From: Lepidodermella squamata
Taxonomy: Eukaryota > Gastrotricha
Length of the DNA stretch: 64,000 nt
Reading direction: 5' to 3'
Assembly (NCBI GenBank): GCA_047495785.1
Contig: JBLDXI010000003.1
Coordinates: 4,092,001-4,156,000, forward strand
Shown: piece after piece, positions 8,897 through 17,206 of the stretch
Position numbering within the stretch: position 1 is the stretch's first letter
How the letters are laid out: every line of letters begins with the position of its first letter
Notes under the pieces: generated by a model
Databases searched by the model: none
Seen by the model: the letters and a program-made list of their open reading frames with translations, nothing else
Told to the model about the DNA's origin: nothing
Position numbers and translations under genes: made by a program

Positions 8897-10729
8897 TTAT
8901 TCAGACATTAGTTTATCGAATAGCTTCGGGCTACCAGGCCAAATAAGTGTCAACTCGGCAAGTCGTGACGGCCACTGCTTGAAATGCTTCCGGCGCATGT
9001 TGCTGTCAAGGTGGCGGAAAAGCGTTGCAGGGAAAACGAGGGCTGCTTCTAGAGCATGGATTTTCATCAAAGCTTGATAGAATTCTTCCATTAAAGCGGA
9101 TGCTCGAAATAGTCCTCGATCGGTAGTTGCGAGACCTGAGCAGAGGCTAGGAATGATGTGAAGGGCGACAGGATTTAACTCTAAACATGGACGTATCCGG
9201 CATGCTTTCGCAAGTAATTCTTCCAAATGGCCCAAGTTTTGTTTTGAAAATTTCTTCGAGGCGGTTATCCTGTCAGCCGAGAGCTTGATCATGCTGAGAG
9301 CGGAAAGATTTGCGGCTGAATCTTTCCGATCCATTTCGCACAGGCGGCATCTGCATTCGAAGCCAAATTTCTCTCGCAGCGACTTTTCCCTTGTCTGGAA
9401 GTCTTCGAAAGGTGTACAGTAGTCCCACAAGAGTTGTTCGCCTTTTCGAACTTTGCGAGTTACGCGGACAAATAAAAAGCGGCCGATGAAAGTTCGGCAG
9501 CAATTTGTGTCTACGCAGCTGTGATTTATATAGCTCGGCATTATCCAAAGTCCACAGCCATAGTTTCCTTTGTTATTAGCAATATACGTCTCCATTGAAA
9601 GAGAATTGTGGTTGACGATAGCAGCTAGGGTTTCAGCGCCTTCATCCGTAAAGGGATCTCTGCTTTTCGACTCGATTTTCGCGCCACAATATAGCTTATA
9701 GAACTCCTCGGATATATCTGGTCGAGCGTCCAATTTTTCTATTACCGCTACAAGAAAATCTGCTGACTGACTCTCATCACACGCAGAGTGAGGCTGAGGG
9801 AAATAGTTGAAAGCTCGCTCTGCTATTACCAAAGTCCCAGGTTCAATATCGGTTGTTGCGACTAGGCCTCGCCCATAACCATCAATTTCCTCGATTTGAA
9901 GCATATTGCTTGCAAAGTAGTTGGCATGGTTGCTCAGCATAGGATCGCTTTTAGCCTCGTCGATCATTTTCATTTCATCGAAATCTCCAGTAGTTGATTC
10001 TTTCAAGCCTCGCTCAGCCTGAGCCAAGAAAAGCTTTTCAAAACCTGGCTTCCCGCAGACGAGTTCGATACATTCTTGGTATCGATCAAGTTTCATCAGC
10101 GAGCTAGCTTTCCGCAATAGAAGCTTTGGATTGCTAGGATCGATTTCCAGCCCTATTTCAGCATCTTTCAAAGCTTGAATTGGTCGGTCCATTGCAAGGA
10201 AAGCCGCTGATTTGTTCACCAAGATTTTTACTATGGCGTCGTTGTCAGAATTTCCAGCTAGCTGTTGAGCTCTTTCGAAACAGGCTATCGCCAACTCGAA
10301 TTCACTTGTTTTGTAGAAGCCAACGCCGAGTGAGTTGAAGTTGATTGCATCAATAGATCTATGCCATTCTATTCCTTCTAGAAATTTGTGATCGTCCGGA
10401 AGAATTACGATGTCTCTGGTAGATAGGCTAGCTTTAATAGCCATAGAACTGCCGATAGGTTCGATGCAGGGATTTAAAATCATCGCTTTGGCCCCAGGCT
10501 GGATTTTCTCAAAAAATCGACCTTTTAAATCAGTGATGACCAATCGAAATACGACGTTGCCATTCGCGTCATCAACAAGAGTTGCGACTTGAAGAGGCTT
10601 GAAAGGATTCCTTGATCGCACTACAACACCAATGAATCTGACAATCAGCGATTTTTGAATAAAACTGAACCCTCTGGCTTGATAGCCGAGGTTTGCAATG
10701 CTCTGCAAGTCGATGCTAGTGCTCTCCAT
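8897..10729 (-). CDS. TPR-SET domain protein, array unit 4 (610 aa, Arg422 form)
   Basis: Intact 610-residue copy with Arg422 (G at 9466); otherwise the translation is the same as the other units. The start ATG, the spacing to the upstream fragment and the downstream AATAAA are all kept. Confidence 0.85.
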   Translation of the reverse strand: MESTSIDLQSIANLGYQARGFSFIQKSLIVRFIGVVVRSRNPFKPLQVATLVDDANGNVVFRLVITDLKGRFFEKIQPGAKAMILNPCIEPIGSSMAIKASLSTRDIVILPDDHKFLEGIEWHRSIDAINFNSLGVGFYKTSEFELAIACFERAQQLAGNSDNDAIVKILVNKSAAFLAMDRPIQALKDAEIGLEIDPSNPKLLLRKASSLMKLDRYQECIELVCGKPGFEKLFLAQAERGLKESTTGDFDEMKMIDEAKSDPMLSNHANYFASNMLQIEEIDGYGRGLVATTDIEPGTLVIAERAFNYFPQPHSACDESQSADFLVAVIEKLDARPDISEEFYKLYCGAKIESKSRDPFTDEGAETLAAIVNHNSLSMETYIANNKGNYGCGLWIMPSYINHSCVDTNCCRTFIGRFLFVRVTRKVRKGEQLLWDYCTPFEDFQTREKSLREKFGFECRCRLCEMDRKDSAANLSALSMIKLSADRITASKKFSKQNLGHLEELLAKACRIRPCLELNPVALHIIPSLCSGLATTDRGLFRASALMEEFYQALMKIHALEAALVFPATLFRHLDSNMRRKHFKQWPSRLAELTLIWPGSPKLFDKLMSE

Positions 10730-10881
10730 TTTTTCAAATGTAAATTGAAGTGGCGAGTCGCGCTGCTTTTACACGCAACTGGCGTGACTCATCTTACAAA
10801 ATACGTCCAAAATGAATAATATACTCATTGATAAAGCACACGTTATTCTGTTTATTTCCCAAAGATAAGAAGGAATAATTC

Positions 10882-11195
10882 CTAGGAAATCTGCTCTGCT
10901 GAGCACTTTGCCCATATCATTCCTTTTTGGGTCACTTCGGTCAGACTTGAGGCAGAAATTGCCAAGCAGCATTGCTGGAAAGTATTTGCAGATTCGAATG
11001 TCTTGTTTTAGAAGAACAAATTTCCCAAATTCAATTGAAGAGAAGAAATTCAAGAATTTATTACCTCAGATGCATTAGCGACCGCCAACGGAAAATTGAT
11101 GCAGGAACGAGGGGAGCCACTTGCCACATAAGGACCGGGTGTTTTATTGACGAAGCAAACGCCCTGAACAGCATTGTCTTTTCCCGCCATTCTAA
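10882..11195 (-). pseudogene. Truncated secreted-gene fragment, array copy 5
   Basis: Exon 4 copy 10882-10974 and partial exon 3 copy 11065-11195, majority alleles (C at 10942, G at 10951). The chimeric frame starts at 11268. The next unit to the right is the last, and there the same stretch is part of the intact gene. Confidence 0.85.
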
Positions 11196-11490
11196 CGCAT
11201 GTACCCAGAGAGCGTGTGTATTCTTTTGGAAAAATCTCAGCGATATGTGGTATCCGAAATGTACCCATTTGCCTTAATCGACTCTCGCATCCTCTTGAAA
11301 AGTGAGTTAATCTTCCAAATTGGGAGTGAAATTATTGTATTCTGTATGAATAGGCTGATTGAGAGGATAATGGCATTTCTGTTAGAAAAAACCCAGCCGG
11401 TGAAACCAAAAATGTAAAAAATTATTTTATCAGTTTTTATTGCGAGCGTCATCGATTGCATTTCCTTTATAGTTATTAATGTTGGCACAC

Positions 11491-13323
11491 TTATTCAGAC
11501 ATTAGTTTATCGAATAGCTTCGGGCTACCAGGCCAAATAAGTGTCAACTCGGCAAGTCGTGACGGCCACTGCTTGAAATGCTTCCGGCGCATGTTGCTGT
11601 CAAGGTGGCGGAAAAGCGTTGCAGGGAAAACGAGGGCTGCTTCTAGAGCATGGATTTTCATCAAAGCTTGATAGAATTCTTCCATTAAAGCGGATGCTCG
11701 AAATAGTCCTCGATCGGTAGTTGCGAGACCTGAGCAGAGGCTAGGAATGATGTGAAGGGCGACAGGATTTAACTCTAAACATGGACGTATCCGGCATGCT
11801 TTCGCAAGTAATTCTTCCAAATGGCCCAAGTTTTGTTTTGAAAATTTCTTCGAGGCGGTTATCCTGTCAGCCGAGAGCTTGATCATGCTGAGAGCGGAAA
11901 GATTTGCGGCTGAATCTTTCCGATCCATTTCGCACAGGCGGCATCTGCATTCGAAGCCAAATTTCTCTCGCAGCGACTTTTCCCTTGTCTGGAAGTCTTC
12001 GAAAGGTGTACAGTAGTCCCACAAGAGTTGTTCGCCTTTTCGAACTTTGCGAGTTACGCGGACAAATAAAAAGCGGCCGATGAAAGTTCGGCAGCAATTT
12101 GTGTCTACGCAGCTGTGATTTATATAGCTCGGCATTATCCAAAGTCCACAGCCATAGTTTCCTTTGTTATTAGCAATATACGTCTCCATTGAAAGAGAAT
12201 TGTGGTTGACGATAGCAGCTAGGGTTTCAGCGCCTTCATCCGTAAAGGGATCTCTGCTTTTCGACTCGATTTTCGCGCCACAATATAGCTTATAGAACTC
12301 CTCGGATATATCTGGTCGAGCGTCCAATTTTTCTATTACCGCTACAAGAAAATCTGCTGACTGACTCTCATCACACGCAGAGTGAGGCTGAGGGAAATAG
12401 TTGAAAGCTCGCTCTGCTATTACCAAAGTCCCAGGTTCAATATCGGTTGTTGCGACTAGGCCTCGCCCATAACCATCAATTTCCTCGATTTGAAGCATAT
12501 TGCTTGCAAAGTAGTTGGCATGGTTGCTCAGCATAGGATCGCTTTTAGCCTCGTCGATCATTTTCATTTCATCGAAATCTCCAGTAGTTGATTCTTTCAA
12601 GCCTCGCTCAGCCTGAGCCAAGAAAAGCTTTTCAAAACCTGGCTTCCCGCAGACGAGTTCGATACATTCTTGGTATCGATCAAGTTTCATCAGCGAGCTA
12701 GCTTTCCGCAATAGAAGCTTTGGATTGCTAGGATCGATTTCCAGCCCTATTTCAGCATCTTTCAAAGCTTGAATTGGTCGGTCCATTGCAAGGAAAGCCG
12801 CTGATTTGTTCACCAAGATTTTTACTATGGCGTCGTTGTCAGAATTTCCAGCTAGCTGTTGAGCTCTTTCGAAACAGGCTATCGCCAACTCGAATTCACT
12901 TGTTTTGTAGAAGCCAACGCCGAGTGAGTTGAAGTTGATTGCATCAATAGATCTATGCCATTCTATTCCTTCTAGAAATTTGTGATCGTCCGGAAGAATT
13001 ACGATGTCTCTGGTAGATAGGCTAGCTTTAATAGCCATAGAACTGCCGATAGGTTCGATGCAGGGATTTAAAATCATCGCTTTGGCCCCAGGCTGGATTT
13101 TCTCAAAAAATCGACCTTTTAAATCAGTGATGACCAATCGAAATACGACGTTGCCATTCGCGTCATCAACAAGAGTTGCGACTTGAAGAGGCTTGAAAGG
13201 ATTCCTTGATCGCACTACAACACCAATGAATCTGACAATCAGCGATTTTTGAATAAAACTGAACCCTCTGGCTTGATAGCCGAGGTTTGCAATGCTCTGC
13301 AAGTCGATGCTAGTGCTCTCCAT
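11491..13323 (-). CDS. TPR-SET domain protein, array unit 5 (610 aa, Arg422 form), next to the intact secreted gene
   Basis: Intact 610-residue copy with Arg422 (G at 12060). It is the only copy whose upstream neighbour is the complete cysteine-rich secreted gene (13476-14229), ending 152 bp before this ATG on the same strand. This is most simply the ancestral arrangement from which the other units were copied. A promoter for the SET gene that works in every unit would have to lie within the roughly 470 bp shared upstream of each ATG, that is, in the secreted gene's exon 3-4 region. Confidence 0.85.
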   Translation of the reverse strand: MESTSIDLQSIANLGYQARGFSFIQKSLIVRFIGVVVRSRNPFKPLQVATLVDDANGNVVFRLVITDLKGRFFEKIQPGAKAMILNPCIEPIGSSMAIKASLSTRDIVILPDDHKFLEGIEWHRSIDAINFNSLGVGFYKTSEFELAIACFERAQQLAGNSDNDAIVKILVNKSAAFLAMDRPIQALKDAEIGLEIDPSNPKLLLRKASSLMKLDRYQECIELVCGKPGFEKLFLAQAERGLKESTTGDFDEMKMIDEAKSDPMLSNHANYFASNMLQIEEIDGYGRGLVATTDIEPGTLVIAERAFNYFPQPHSACDESQSADFLVAVIEKLDARPDISEEFYKLYCGAKIESKSRDPFTDEGAETLAAIVNHNSLSMETYIANNKGNYGCGLWIMPSYINHSCVDTNCCRTFIGRFLFVRVTRKVRKGEQLLWDYCTPFEDFQTREKSLREKFGFECRCRLCEMDRKDSAANLSALSMIKLSADRITASKKFSKQNLGHLEELLAKACRIRPCLELNPVALHIIPSLCSGLATTDRGLFRASALMEEFYQALMKIHALEAALVFPATLFRHLDSNMRRKHFKQWPSRLAELTLIWPGSPKLFDKLMSE

Positions 13324-13475
13324 TTTTTCAAATGTAAATTGAAGTGGCGAGTCGCGCTGCTTTTACACGCAACTGGCGTGACTCATCTTACAAAATACGT
13401 CCAAAATGAATAATATACTCATTGATAAAGCACACGTTATTCTGTTTATTTCCCAAAGATAAGAAGGAATAATTC

Positions 13476-14229
13476 CTAGGAAATCTGCTCTGCTGAGCAC
13501 TTTGCCCATATCATTCCTTTTTGGGTCACTTCGGTTAGACTTGATGCAGAAATTGCCAAGCAGCATTGCTGGAAAGTATTTGCAGATTCGAATGTCTTGT
13601 TTTAGAAGAACAAATTTCCCAAATTCAATTGAAGAGAAGAAATTCAAGAATTTATTACCTCAGATGCATTAGCGACCGCCAACGGAAAATTGATGCAGGA
13701 ACGAGGGGAGCCACTTGCCACATAAGGACCGGGTGTTTTATTGACGAAGCAAACGCCCTGAACAGCATTGTCTTTTCCAGCCATTCTAATCATATTGTAA
13801 TTTAGCACGTCTTTACTTTGAACTTTCAAGCTAGCACAACAAGCGTCGAAGCTCACAAACTGTCCAACAGGCCCCTTCTATAAACATAGAGAGGAGGGGT
13901 ATTAGGATTTTTGTAAAATTTCCTAAAGCAAGGATCTCACCAGGTCGGCATCTATACCAGTGCAATTGCCACTTGTAGTGCAGAACGAAAATGACCCTAC
14001 GAATAGTTGCGGCGATGAAGTAAAGCTGCACGTTTGAAACTGCGTTCATCTCAATTAAATAGGCTGCGGCATAAGTTGGAAACAATTATTTTACCGATCC
14101 CGCTGCTGTGGTGTCCGCCGCCGGGGGCATCTTCCCGCTTCCACTCATGTCTCCCCCGAGACAAGCATCCGACGAACGTGAAAGCAAGGTTAAACTGAAG
14201 AACGTTATTACAAGAACCTGACTTGCCAT
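13476..14229 (-). CDS. Small cysteine-rich secreted protein, intact parent of the array fragments (181 aa)
   Basis: Four exons, all joined in phase 0: 14229-14095, 14039-13941, 13877-13659 and 13568-13476, all with GT-AG borders. The first 20 or so residues are a hydrophobic signal peptide ending near the RSSDAC stretch, so the mature protein is predicted to be secreted. Conserved cysteine motifs include SFCTTSGNC in exon 2, FDACC and GVCF in exon 3, and QCCLAIS in exon 4. I recognise no named domain. It is a clear paralog of the next gene (14503-15248), with the same exon phases and the same cysteine pattern. Exon 3 is cut at 13789 in the upstream tandem copies, which lack everything 5' of that point. 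At 13779 this gene has A where array junction copies have C. Confidence 0.8.
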
Positions 14230-14502
14230 TTGTTGAAATTGTTCAAAAACGTAATTTTGAAAATCTGAGGGCTCTCATTATCGTGGGTGCGCCTTTTCAT
14301 TATTTGTAAGCAACTGAGACAAAGGGCAAGGAACAAAGCAACGACGTGGAACCTCGCCGACTCGTTTATGAGTGGGCAGCTCGAATAAATTCCCAGCATC
14401 AACAACAATCGCACTTTACCTTTGATGACTCACTGATTTTTTCTTATTTTCTCGATTAAGCTATAATAAATGCAGTTGGAATTAATTCCTGAAGGAAAGG
14501 CG

Positions 14503-15248
14503 TTACAATTGAAGGGTAGCGGCCGATTTTTCTTCAGCTTTACTACATTTCGACCACACCATTCCATTTTGCTGCACTTCAGAAAGCTGCGTTGCTGAAA
14601 TCGCCGAACAGCATTGCTGAAATGTCGTTGCTCTGTCGACGGCCTATATATTATAGCGCAAATCAAAATTTTCGCGAATATTCATAGCAAAATACCTCTG
14701 AAGCGTTAAGAAGAGCATGAGGGAAATTGACACAAGCCAATGGCGAACCTGACGCCAGGTAATTGCCCGGGGCGTTGTTAAGAAAGCATATTCCTTGAGA
14801 TGAAGACGAGCCCGCAAGTTTGATCATGTTGTAGTCGATCACGTAACTCGGTACCGGCTTCAAGCCATCGCAGCAAGCATCGAAACTTGTGAAAACTACC
14901 GGTCCAGGTTGCTGAAATCAATCGCAGTTTCCCAAGTTTCAGTTATATTTGTAAAATTACTACCGTGACTTCAATTTTATCCACGTCGATGCCGTCGCAT
15001 TTTCCACCCGAGGTGCAGAACGAGAAAAATTCTGAGAATAAGTTGGGCGTGTTTTGAATGCTACATTGCTGAAACTAAAATTTGAGCGATAATTTTTTGA
15101 ATAAATTTTAAACTTTGAATGGTGTTCTTACCGAGCCATAGGATGGACAGGCTGTACCATTGCCGCCTGTACTGCTTGAGCCGATGCAACTGAATGTAAG
15201 CCTTAAAATGGTAAAAGGAATAGCGAGGGTGAAAACGAAATATTTCAT
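14503..15248 (-). CDS. Small cysteine-rich secreted protein, paralog (183 aa)
   Basis: Four exons in phase 0: 15248-15132, 15068-14964, 14911-14696 and 14616-14503. The N-terminus (MKYFVFTLAIPF onward) is a signal peptide. It lines up with the neighbouring 181-residue protein through SFCTSGGKC, FDACC, a YNMIKLAG/YNMIRMAG segment, LASGSP, NFP, NASE at the exon 3 border, and QCCSAIS in exon 4. The pair is a local tandem duplication older than the array, because they differ at many residues. Function is unknown. The spacing and number of cysteines suggest a disulphide-stabilised extracellular domain of about 140 residues. Confidence 0.8.
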
Positions 15249-15581
15249 TTTTTTTCAGGTATATGATACTTCATCACACGGTATTTTCAATTGGTATAAC
15301 ATATAGGCACGCACGCTATATGTTAGTTCAAAATGTTGTACCTTTACGGTATTTATTTGCACAGCCTTAACTATGCAGATGTAATGGAAGACTAATTCGC
15401 GGTTTTTTTTAGGATAATTGAGTTGCATTGTGGGAGGGTTTTTACTTCGATTTCACGCCTATGGAGTAATAGTATTCAACTTTTGAGGCACTTGTTGATA
15501 ATACACTAATGCATGCGGTCATTTCGATTATAATTGCACCTAGTTTTACTCTGAGTAAACAGAGTACAGCAGCCCCTGACA
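15249..15581. promoter_or_regulatory. Divergent intergenic region between the two secreted-protein genes
   Basis: These 333 bp separate a minus-strand start (15248) from a plus-strand start (15582), so they must hold both 5' flanks. I see no clear TATA box. A perfect 7-bp inverted repeat with a 6-nt spacer (TACTCTG and CAGAGTA, 15547-15566) lies 15 bp before the plus-strand ATG. It could be a dimeric factor site or a 5' UTR hairpin. Confidence 0.4.
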
Positions 15582-16748
15582 ATGGAGAAGTTCACAAATC
15601 TGGTTGCATGTTTGTTGGTCATCTGGACATTGTACGCAACGTGTCAGCAATCAGCTGAGAAATGTTCGGAAATCTTCTCAGACATTCATATATCGTCAAA
15701 TAACCAGCCAGCAACTGGATACTATGAAAAATGTCTGCAATTTGCGTCGCTAAGCTTTCGGATTTTCAGTATAGTTGTCGATAGCTCCTGCAACGTACCA
15801 TCGCCCGCCTTAAATCGCGAGTGTTCCCGCCTCCGAGCCACTGGGTATAAATTCAAGGCCTGCCGCGATGGCGGTGTCGATTGCGATCCTGATCTACCTC
15901 AACATTATTTTCAGACACTTTGCTCCATAGTCTCAACTGTAGCGAGGACTCCGAACATTTGCAGAGATCGTCGCAGATTTCAATTGCTGCAAAATTATTC
16001 GAGTCTTGCTAAGGATGCATGCAATGATATTTGTCTATCAAAAACCCCAGGCCTGTTACGGAGAAGAAGATCTTGGATCTTCACGACACCGTCTTATCAG
16101 ATAAATAATTGCGAAAACGAACTTTTGCCTGCGATGAATTCAGCTGTTGACCTGATTGGATATTGGTACTGTCCTAATTTCAATGGCCAACTCAACAGAC
16201 TTTGCATGGCAACTGGCCGCAATATTTTGGTCGATTTCTCGAACATTGACATGCCAGTACCATATTTGGGCCTTCAATACGTTACATGCCGCTTACATCC
16301 AGCAATGAATAGCAGCGCTGGCAATATGATGCTCCTTAATTTATTTCAGCTGACTTGTTTTACGATCCTCAACTCAATTAAGCCGATCAACAACGCCGCC
16401 ATATCAAAAATTTGCTCTTCAAATGGAACAGTGATCAATCCACATACTACTACAACCCCGGTCGGGCCAGTTCCTGTTACTACGTTACCTATGAGAACTT
16501 ACCCATTGCCTGATTTAACAGGGAATAATTATTGCGAAATTCCAGCGTTGCCCTTAAATGCGAGGTTCGATTTCATTTCCAACCTTTGCGATAACAGAAT
16601 GCGGACGTGTGAATGGTTGGGTTCACTTAGGATAACTTGTGATCAGGGCTATCAACCAATCCCTGCATCTCGTAAGCTTCAAATTTACTGCATTAGTGCC
16701 AGTGATGGTTCGTTGAAGTGGGACTCGGCTTGGCCAGCATGTCAATAA
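15582..16748 (+). CDS. Secreted cysteine-rich protein with C-terminal sushi (CCP) domain, intronless (388 aa)
   Basis: One open frame with a signal peptide at about residues 1-21 (a hydrophobic core ending near YATCQQ). A cysteine-rich region of two similar-looking halves follows, each with CxxF/CxxL-type helices. Next is a short Thr/Pro linker (TTTTPVGPVPVTTLP) near residue 290-305. The C-terminal 55 or so residues are sushi-like: a cysteine before ITCDQGYQPIP and a closing WDSAWPAC, typical of complement control protein modules. A tetra-arginine (LLRRRRSW) near residue 165 could be a furin-type cleavage site. The stop codon overlaps an AATAAA at 16744-16749. The gene is unusual here in having no introns. 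The function of the N-terminal region is unknown; an extracellular adhesion or recognition role is only inferred. Confidence 0.75.
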   Translation: MEKFTNLVACLLVIWTLYATCQQSAEKCSEIFSDIHISSNNQPATGYYEKCLQFASLSFRIFSIVVDSSCNVPSPALNRECSRLRATGYKFKACRDGGVDCDPDLPQHYFQTLCSIVSTVARTPNICRDRRRFQLLQNYSSLAKDACNDICLSKTPGLLRRRRSWIFTTPSYQINNCENELLPAMNSAVDLIGYWYCPNFNGQLNRLCMATGRNILVDFSNIDMPVPYLGLQYVTCRLHPAMNSSAGNMMLLNLFQLTCFTILNSIKPINNAAISKICSSNGTVINPHTTTTPVGPVPVTTLPMRTYPLPDLTGNNYCEIPALPLNARFDFISNLCDNRMRTCEWLGSLRITCDQGYQPIPASRKLQIYCISASDGSLKWDSAWPACQ

Positions 16749-16784
16749 AAACGCAAAAATCGCAAAAAACATTTTACTTTTATT
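16744..16784. terminator. Convergent poly(A) signals of the sushi and CUB genes
   Basis: AATAAA on the plus strand at 16744-16749 overlaps the sushi gene's stop codon. TTTATT at 16779-16784 gives AATAAA on the minus strand for the CUB gene, about 420 nt past its stop. The two sites face each other across about 30 bp, so the 3' ends of the two transcripts probably overlap slightly. The 458 bp between the two stop codons hold nothing else I can recognise. Confidence 0.5.
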
Positions 16785-17206
16785 TTGTTTCGGCAAGATA
16801 AAAAAAGAGATAAATGGCACAAATATTTCTCATAATAAAATGAAATTATTTACAATCGGCTACAATTTGAAATAAACAGCAATTTTTTTCGGCGTCATCA
16901 TTTTCATCCCCCATCAGACTTTCGCGGTCGCAACGCACTAGATCGAACCCCGAACAAGCTATTTACACACGGCTGGCCTAGATTTTGAACCTCATTATAT
17001 ATTATCATAAATTTTCGATTTTTGAGAAAAATAGATTTGAGTCACAACGCAATGTGCTTAAAATGCGGCTGTTTTAAGGGTGCGACAAGCCACGACGATC
17101 TTAAAGTTTTTTTTTAGAAAGCACAAAAAGACGGCACCCAGCTTAAAATGCTAACCTACTACGACTAAAAAAACAGCCTTAGAGACAAAGAAGCAATTTT
17201 CTTTCC

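Larger units (their letters stand above)
1..13789. repeat. Tandem array, 2594-bp unit, five full copies plus a partial one
   Basis: The sequence repeats with an exact period of 2594 bp. The unit edges can be set where the last copy stops matching, at 13789/13790, because there the sequence continues into an intact gene instead of starting a new unit. Full units are then 820-3413, 3414-6007, 6008-8601, 8602-11195 and 11196-13789, with 1-819 the end of a sixth unit. Each unit reads, left to right: a 295-bp 3' flank, a TPR-SET coding region on the minus strand, about 150 bp, and then exon 4 and part of exon 3 of a secreted-protein gene, also on the minus strand. I noticed only four variable positions among copies: 7 codons into the SET gene (partial copy only), SET codon 422, and two sites such as 566 and 575. 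The array continues left of the window, so the copy number is a minimum. Confidence 0.97.

Noticed and set aside
1-13789. CRISPR-like or satellite interpretation of the repeat
   Set aside because: The unit is 2.6 kb and carries intact genes with poly(A) signals; there are no short repeats with unique spacers.
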